Below are positions 47,563-52,284 of a stretch of DNA of 52,284 nucleotides, piece after piece. A program made the position numbers and the translations under genes. Under the pieces are notes generated by a model that was not told the origin of the DNA, made no database searches, and was given only the letters and a program-made list of their open reading frames with translations. The DNA is taken from the NCBI GenBank assembly GCA_945878575.1, contig CAMDUB010000013.1, positions 1 to 52,284 of the forward strand, written 5' to 3'. Positions within the stretch are counted from its first letter, which is position 1, and each line of letters opens with the position of its first letter. The stretch comes from Phycisphaera mikurensis NBRC 102666. Its GTDB lineage: Bacteria; Planctomycetota; Phycisphaerae; Phycisphaerales; SM1A02.

Positions 47563-48746
47563 GGATTTCCGCCCCCACCGAGAAGATCATCAATGACTGA
47601 TCGGTCAACATCCTTTGGCGGTTCGGGAGCCTTGGTGGGCTTGGAAGGACTGACGGCGGGTTCAACCTTGCCAACCGGAGCACTGGGCTTGCCCGTCACC
47701 AATTCCGTGAGCACAGCCGCATCAGCAACCGGCGAAACTGGCGCGGTTGCAGCGACCGGCTTGGTGGCTTCCGGCGCGGCTTCGAGCTCCGCAATCAATC
47801 CACCGCCCTCATTCTCCTCACCACGAAGGAACGCCGCGGTCGGGCCGCCTGCACCTGCACCACTCGTCGAAGCACGATCATTGCGCGCGCGTTCAACAAT
47901 CTGCAAGAAGAGATCCTCAAGCCGCTGCCGAGGCGCAGCGACACGCTCTACTTCCACGTGCGCGGTCTCGCGAATGATCCGTTCGATGGTGGTGATGGTG
48001 GCCGCGTCCAATCGCGGTGTAGTGATGACGGTCCGGCCGGAATCTTCCAGCAACTCATCAACCGTTCCCTCGCTGCGAATCTTGCCGCCGTAGAGAATCA
48101 CCATGCGATCACACACATCCTGGACATCATCAAGCTGATGACTCGACAAGAGAATGGTCTTGCCGCGTCGACCAAGGTCAAGAAGCAGGTCTTTCACTTG
48201 GCGTGAACCAAGCGGATCAAGCCCCGACGTTGGTTCATCAAGAATCAATAGATCGGGATCGTTGATGAGTGCTTGCGCAATACCCAACCGGCGCGCCATC
48301 CCCTTGGAAAATTCGCCCACCGGGCGATTGGCAGCATGCGTCATGCCCACCATCTCCAGTAGTTCATCGATACGACTGCGGCGAATGGCACGTGGCAATC
48401 CGAAGAGTTTGCCGTAAAAATCCAGCGTTTCAACCGGTGTCAAGAACCGGTACATGTAACTCTCTTCCGGCAGGTACCCAATGCGCCGCTTCACGGCAAC
48501 ATCGGTGGGCTCCTTGCCGAACACGGTGAGATTTCCCTTGCTGCGATGCAACAAACCGAGAATCATCTTGATGGTGGTGCTCTTGCCGCTGCCGTTTGGA
48601 CCAAGCAATCCAAAGATCTCGTCGCGGCGGATCTCAAAGGAAATCCCGTCCACGGCTACTGCCTTTTGGCGCAGCCAGAAATCACTGAAGACCTTGGTCA
48701 GGCCCACTGCTTCCACCACTATGTCATTGTTCACAGCCGTTGCCAT
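47559..48746 (-). CDS. ABC exporter ATPase with long Pro/Ala-rich C-terminal tail
   Basis: 395 residues from ATG 48746 (AGGAG nine bases upstream). Walker A GLLGPNGSGKSTTIKMI, signature FSKGMARRLGIAQAL (the FSKGM variant common in ABC-2 exporters), Walker B LLILDEPTSGLDPLGS, and H-loop LSSHQLDDV. The ATPase domain ends near residue 230. A tail of about 110 residues (EEAP, TKPV, PSKPTKAPEPPKDVDRSVIDDLLGGGG) is low-complexity and ends in a helix that might dock to a partner. Pairs with the downstream permease. It follows the HflK-like gene by 21 bases. Confidence 0.9.
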   Translation of the reverse strand: MATAVNNDIVVEAVGLTKVFSDFWLRQKAVAVDGISFEIRRDEIFGLLGPNGSGKSTTIKMILGLLHRSKGNLTVFGKEPTDVAVKRRIGYLPEESYMYRFLTPVETLDFYGKLFGLPRAIRRSRIDELLEMVGMTHAANRPVGEFSKGMARRLGIAQALINDPDLLILDEPTSGLDPLGSRQVKDLLLDLGRRGKTILLSSHQLDDVQDVCDRMVILYGGKIRSEGTVDELLEDSGRTVITTPRLDAATITTIERIIRETAHVEVERVAAPRQRLEDLFLQIVERARNDRASTSGAGAGGPTAAFLRGEENEGGGLIAELEAAPEATKPVAATAPVSPVADAAVLTELVTGKPSAPVGKVEPAVSPSKPTKAPEPPKDVDRSVIDDLLGGGGNP

Positions 48747-48767
48747 GCGAGCCACTCCTTGCCGACA

Positions 48768-50186
48768 TCAGTCGCGGCCAAAGCCCTTCTGGGCATTGCG
48801 ATCGAGGCGACGTCCGGGTTCATCAATGGTGATCTGCCGGCTTCCGAGTTGGAAATTCACAGCATTGCCTCCCATTGCTTCCATCTTGCGGCGCTGCACT
48901 TCGCTCTGCCGACGCGCCTGCATGACTTCGTTGGAACTTTCAATGTTGATACGTACTGGTCCACCAGCGTCCGGTGCCGCCACCATTTCCGCTGTCGGCG
49001 AAGCAAGCACTTGCCGCACCGCGTCCAACCACAACTTACGAACGAGTTGCTGCGGATTCTCACGGAAACTTGGGGCGAGCCCGTTCAGGCGACCAACTTC
49101 TTTACCCAGCGTGGCACGGACCGATGCTCGGTACGCCTGCGCACGGGCGATGATCGCCGACGTTTGGCCAACATTTGTTGCTCCCTCAAGGCGCGTCCCC
49201 AGCTCTTGCATCACCGCATCAGCGGCAGTGAGATCGCCACGAGTGAGTTCTGTTTCATAGCGCTGCACCAAGTCCAAGATCTGTGCGTAATCGGCTCCAG
49301 CCATACCAACCAGGGTGGCGTTTGCTTCTTGCTGAGCCTGCTCCAATGCCAACTTGCCGTTTTCGCGGGCTTCTTGCACTCGACTGAACGTGTTGCGGAT
49401 CGCCAGCGGCGCAATCTTCTCTGGAATGGTCACCACGCCAAGCTTGACGCCCGACTTCATGGAATCGAGCGTGGACTGCGCGCGCTGACGGAGTGCTTGC
49501 TCCGGCCCGTCACGATTTTCTAGCAACTCCTGCAGCGTGAACTGCGCCGCCGTCTGCACCATTCCGCGTGCAAGCGCATACCTCACCACTTCTCGCAAGG
49601 AATCGGGCTGAAACTGATCGAGCGTACGAACCGCATCTTCCACCGTGTACTCAGCAGCAATGCGGACGTGGGCAAGGTCGCCGTCCGCCGTGATGAGCGA
49701 ACCATCCAGACCAGGACGAATTGGATCGTCAGGAGTGGTGGCCGAAGCTGCTTGATCAACCGTGGTCATGCCCTGCTTGAAACGCGGCCAGAACTCGCCA
49801 TTGAGTTCCACCGCGTCCTTCTGTGGCAGCAGCACAATCTCTCCCACTGGATACGGCCAGAATGGCTGCAAACCAGGGGAAACTTGTTCATCACCAGGCG
49901 CGCCGACGATGCGTCCAAAGAACGTCTTGACGCCCGTCTGGCCTTCCTGCACCGTCTGGAATCCACTGAAGAGGAACACCACCACCAATGCCAAGATGGC
50001 CACCTGCAACACTCGGTAACTGAGGCGCAGCGCCTCGCCGAGCGACTGGTTTGCGGGATCCATCGCCTGCCGCATGGCAGCCTCGGCTCCGGTGCCGGAT
50101 GAAACGGTGTATTGCGCGCTTGCTCCACGGCGTGGCGCTTCGTCGGCGGGCGGCGTGGCGTTGAGTTGCGGGTTCATGTCCGTCAT
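48768..50186 (-). CDS. SPFH (HflK-like) membrane protein
   Basis: 472 residues. A cytoplasmic N-terminal tail, one membrane span (VLQVAILALVVVFLFSGFQ, about 59-77), then the SPFH/band 7 domain (VQEGQTGVKTFFGRIVGAPGDEQVSPGLQPFWPYPVGEIVLLPQ) and a long helical region rich in Ala, Glu and Gln (VQEARENGKLALEQAQQEANATLVG). SPFH proteins make membrane cages and, in the HflK case, restrain FtsH protease. The C-terminus is a conserved-looking RQITIDEPGRRLDRNAQKGFGRD. It is the last of three SPFH genes in a row. Confidence 0.88.
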   Translation of the reverse strand: MTDMNPQLNATPPADEAPRRGASAQYTVSSGTGAEAAMRQAMDPANQSLGEALRLSYRVLQVAILALVVVFLFSGFQTVQEGQTGVKTFFGRIVGAPGDEQVSPGLQPFWPYPVGEIVLLPQKDAVELNGEFWPRFKQGMTTVDQAASATTPDDPIRPGLDGSLITADGDLAHVRIAAEYTVEDAVRTLDQFQPDSLREVVRYALARGMVQTAAQFTLQELLENRDGPEQALRQRAQSTLDSMKSGVKLGVVTIPEKIAPLAIRNTFSRVQEARENGKLALEQAQQEANATLVGMAGADYAQILDLVQRYETELTRGDLTAADAVMQELGTRLEGATNVGQTSAIIARAQAYRASVRATLGKEVGRLNGLAPSFRENPQQLVRKLWLDAVRQVLASPTAEMVAAPDAGGPVRINIESSNEVMQARRQSEVQRRKMEAMGGNAVNFQLGSRQITIDEPGRRLDRNAQKGFGRD

Positions 50187-50232
50187 CAGCGTGGGTCCTT
50201 ACTCAGCGTGCAAGCACTCGACGTGGCACTCA

Positions 50233-51153
50233 TCACTTGGTCTTTGCGGCATTGCCCGGCTGCGGGATGCCCTGCGCATTTACAGGCGCGTCAAGATTGA
50301 TGAGGTGAAACGGAGCGCGTGTGGTGTCGGTGATGTAGGTGGTGCTGGAGCTCAGCGATGCCTTCAGCGTGTCAAGCCACGTCAAGAAGATCGCCAGTTC
50401 TGCTTCGCCCTTCATCTCTTGGTAATAACGCGTGGCTTCTTCATTGCCCTTGCCTTCAATGCGTGCAGCCCATTGATCGGTGAAGTTCATGATGATGTCA
50501 GCCTGACTCTTGGCCTGGCTCTTGATGGCCTCGGCGGCACTGGCGCCCTTGGCCTCCTCAAGATTTGCCAACGTCTCCTGCACTGCAGCCATGCGACGCA
50601 GCACTGCAACGGTGGTCTTGTTTGGGAGGACCACCTGCGAAATGCCCACACTGACGGGCATGGTGCCAGCCAGGCGGGTCTTCTGCAGGTCACCAAGAAT
50701 GGCGGTCTCGGCGTCGGCAAGTTTGCCACCCTGACCAACGAGGTCGCCGAATGCGTATCCACCGATCGCCCGAAGCGAGCCCTGAAGTTGCATCTCCAGT
50801 GCGTTGGAAGCACCCTCCACCGATGCGTAACTGGTGAAGAATCGCAACGCTTCCTCAGGCGTGGTGTCAATGCGCCAAGTCATGAATGCCTGCACCAATA
50901 CTTGCTGACCGTCACGAGTGAGCACGGTTTCCAGCGGGCTCTCAATGAGTTGCTGCCGCGTATCAAGTCGAGTGACCTGATCGATGAAGAATGGTGCCTT
51001 CATGTGCAGGCCCGGCTCGGTAATCACCCCCGCAGGCTTCCCGAAGCGCGTAACGATCGCGATTTCATGGAAGTTCACCGTGTAGGTGGTGTTGTAGAGC
51101 ACAAGCACAAGCACGATGAGCGCGCCGACAACGATGCCGATGGTGCGATTCAT
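50233..51153 (-). CDS. SPFH (HflC-like) membrane protein
   Basis: 306 residues. N-terminal membrane anchor (IGIVVGALIVLVLVLYNTTYTV), SPFH domain FHEIAIVTRFGKPAGVITEPGLHMKAPFFIDQVTRLDTRQQLIESPLETVLTRDGQQVLVQAFMTWRI, and a C-terminal helical part with LEEAKGASAAEAIKSQAKSQADIIM. It matches HflC in size and layout; partner for the two HflK-like proteins. Three bases separate it from the upstream SPFH gene and 46 from the downstream one. Confidence 0.9.
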   Translation of the reverse strand: MNRTIGIVVGALIVLVLVLYNTTYTVNFHEIAIVTRFGKPAGVITEPGLHMKAPFFIDQVTRLDTRQQLIESPLETVLTRDGQQVLVQAFMTWRIDTTPEEALRFFTSYASVEGASNALEMQLQGSLRAIGGYAFGDLVGQGGKLADAETAILGDLQKTRLAGTMPVSVGISQVVLPNKTTVAVLRRMAAVQETLANLEEAKGASAAEAIKSQAKSQADIIMNFTDQWAARIEGKGNEEATRYYQEMKGEAELAIFLTWLDTLKASLSSSTTYITDTTRAPFHLINLDAPVNAQGIPQPGNAAKTK

Positions 51154-51156
51154 GGG

Positions 51157-52284
51157 TTACTTACCTTCCCCAGTTGCCGGGGGCTTTTCTTTCTTCTCAA
51201 GATAATCAGCCAAGTTCAATCCAGACTCAGCCTGCTTCATAGTGACATCAATGTCAGTGCGGCCGGATACCGACTCGCCCAAGACATACTTCACGCGCAC
51301 GCCCGCAAGCGCGCGTCCAAGCACCTGCATGGTGCGGAATTGCTTATAAAGTTCGGGTGCGGCATGGAACGAAGGAGCCTGCCCCAGCACTTCGGCTGAG
51401 TCACCGGCCGCGCCCATCACGATCGCCCAGCGCTTCGCACGCGCCTGCGAAATGACTCGCGCCGCGCCGCCCTTGCTCTCCACCACCAACCGCTCCACCA
51501 CAGCGCGCTTCTCCATCGCTGCTGCGCTGTCAACACCACTCTCCTTCTCAACGGAATCCAACGCGGCAATGGCAGCGACAATCCCGTCGGCTCGCTCTGG
51601 GCTGCCAGCAATGGACGCCATGGTGGCGCGCGCCATACGGTCCGCTTCTTCGCGCAACTTCCGGGCATTCTGCATGTCGATGGAAATCTCTTCAAACATG
51701 CCCGCGCCCTGTCCGGCCGGCGGACGCAACGTGGGTACCTGAATCGCCACTACTTCAACGCCCGCCTTGGCAGCGTCAAAGCTGGCTTGAATGCGTTCGC
51801 GCAACGAACGAATCAGCGAATCACCGCGCGGGCTGAGCACGGCGTCCATCGGTTGCGTAGAGAGGTACCGAGTGACTTCACGTAGCGCGATGTCACGCAG
51901 AATGCGCTCGCGCATATCAGACGCCGTGCGACGAACGCGCGTGTCCGAGGCGAACGCAAGCCACTCCAAGAGACCCTTGGGAGCAATGCGGTAGGTCATC
52001 ACGATGTCCGCGTCCACCAGCGCAAAGCGCTGAGAAACTGCAGCCGCCGATGCGTCGGGCTGCGCGTCAACATCGGATCGACCACTTAGATCTTTCTGAA
52101 CTTGCTCAGAGAGCAGCGGCGCGGCAACCATGTACGGATAGCGATCGGGATCGCTGTTGGCTTCCTCGCTCCACACATTCACGCGACCCACCTTGACTGG
52201 CCGCGCGCCGAGCACCAAGCTGCGGAGCCGCGCCACGTCTTGCACTGATGCGGTCTCGATCGGCCATGGCCACTTGAACATCAC
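51157..52284 (-). CDS. SPFH (HflK-like) protein, 5' end cut by window edge
   Basis: 375 visible residues; the frame is open to the window end and the first residues (VMFKWPWPIETASVQDVARLRSLVLG) match the HflK position just after the membrane span (usual form GxHxKWPWPIE), so the N-terminal anchor, perhaps 50-100 residues, lies outside. Visible parts: SPFH domain (LVDADIVMTYRIAPKGLLEWLAFAS), MFEEISIDMQNARKLREEADRMARATMASIAGS and a C-terminal charged tail (LNLADYLEKKEKPPATGEGK). First of three adjacent SPFH genes. Confidence 0.85.
   Translation of the reverse strand: MMFKWPWPIETASVQDVARLRSLVLGARPVKVGRVNVWSEEANSDPDRYPYMVAAPLLSEQVQKDLSGRSDVDAQPDASAAAVSQRFALVDADIVMTYRIAPKGLLEWLAFASDTRVRRTASDMRERILRDIALREVTRYLSTQPMDAVLSPRGDSLIRSLRERIQASFDAAKAGVEVVAIQVPTLRPPAGQGAGMFEEISIDMQNARKLREEADRMARATMASIAGSPERADGIVAAIAALDSVEKESGVDSAAAMEKRAVVERLVVESKGGAARVISQARAKRWAIVMGAAGDSAEVLGQAPSFHAAPELYKQFRTMQVLGRALAGVRVKYVLGESVSGRTDIDVTMKQAESGLNLADYLEKKEKPPATGEGK

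Overview
The window looks like ordinary chromosome from a GC-rich, Gram-negative member of the Planctomycetota, most likely class Phycisphaerae; this taxonomic placement is inference. It rests on lpxB (an LPS-type outer membrane), a complete Bat aerotolerance operon, exported proteins with parallel beta-helix or cysteine-rich CC...WDxxC modules, several conserved proteins of unknown function, and a NadD whose nucleotide-binding motif is H-R-R-H. I see no phage, transposase or CRISPR array.

Layout. 1-722: 5' part of an exported beta-helix protein (minus). 916-1192: two nearly identical tRNA-Glu genes (minus). 1232-2629: a nucleosidase and nadD. 2693-3658: unknown acidic protein. 3711-8985: a full branched-chain amino-acid ABC importer, livJ-livH-livM-livG-livF, transcribed leftwards with overlapping genes; its LivG carries an inserted pair of membrane segments. 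9114-10857: a SYLF-domain lipoprotein and lpxB, convergent. 10858-11577: a 720-base gene-free stretch holding a duplicated 86-base repeat built from a 25-mer plus a long hairpin. 11578-16785: aspS, then a membrane-anchored UrtA-like binding protein translationally coupled to a WspA-like chemoreceptor. 16812-20587 (minus): a dicarboxylate/amino-acid symporter, thioredoxin reductase and an exported unknown. 20721-25627: purD and a 1120-residue exported subtilisin-like protease with a strong terminator. 25698-29642: a GbsR/MarR-like regulator with a coupled small protein, tRNA-Ser(GCT), dedA, sucC (no sucD beside it) and a HAD phosphatase. 29709-31590 (minus): three little-known genes. 31718-32587: a 3-hydroxyisobutyrate-dehydrogenase-like enzyme.

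32644-41528 is the Bat operon, moxR-DUF58-(BatD-like)-batA-batB-batC-batD-batE. From the DUF58 gene onward the genes are joined by 4-base stop/start overlaps. It encodes a MoxR chaperone ATPase, von Willebrand A proteins, TPR proteins and membrane-anchored partners, expected to form one envelope complex. 41582-42851: tRNA-Ser(CGA) with its terminator, rpoZ, rnpA, and an inverted yidD. 42844-52284 (minus) reads like one long operon: three consecutive SPFH (HflK/HflC-like) proteins, an ABC-2 exporter ATPase and permease, a 654-residue membrane-anchored unknown, a fumarylacetoacetate-hydrolase-family enzyme and yidD.

The best candidates for something undescribed are the duplicated hairpin element at 10991-11232, whose two copies differ only by one compensatory base pair, the LivG with a membrane insertion, and the coupled binding-protein/chemoreceptor pair. 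Start codons were chosen by homology, overlaps and Shine-Dalgarno sites; several remain uncertain and are flagged.
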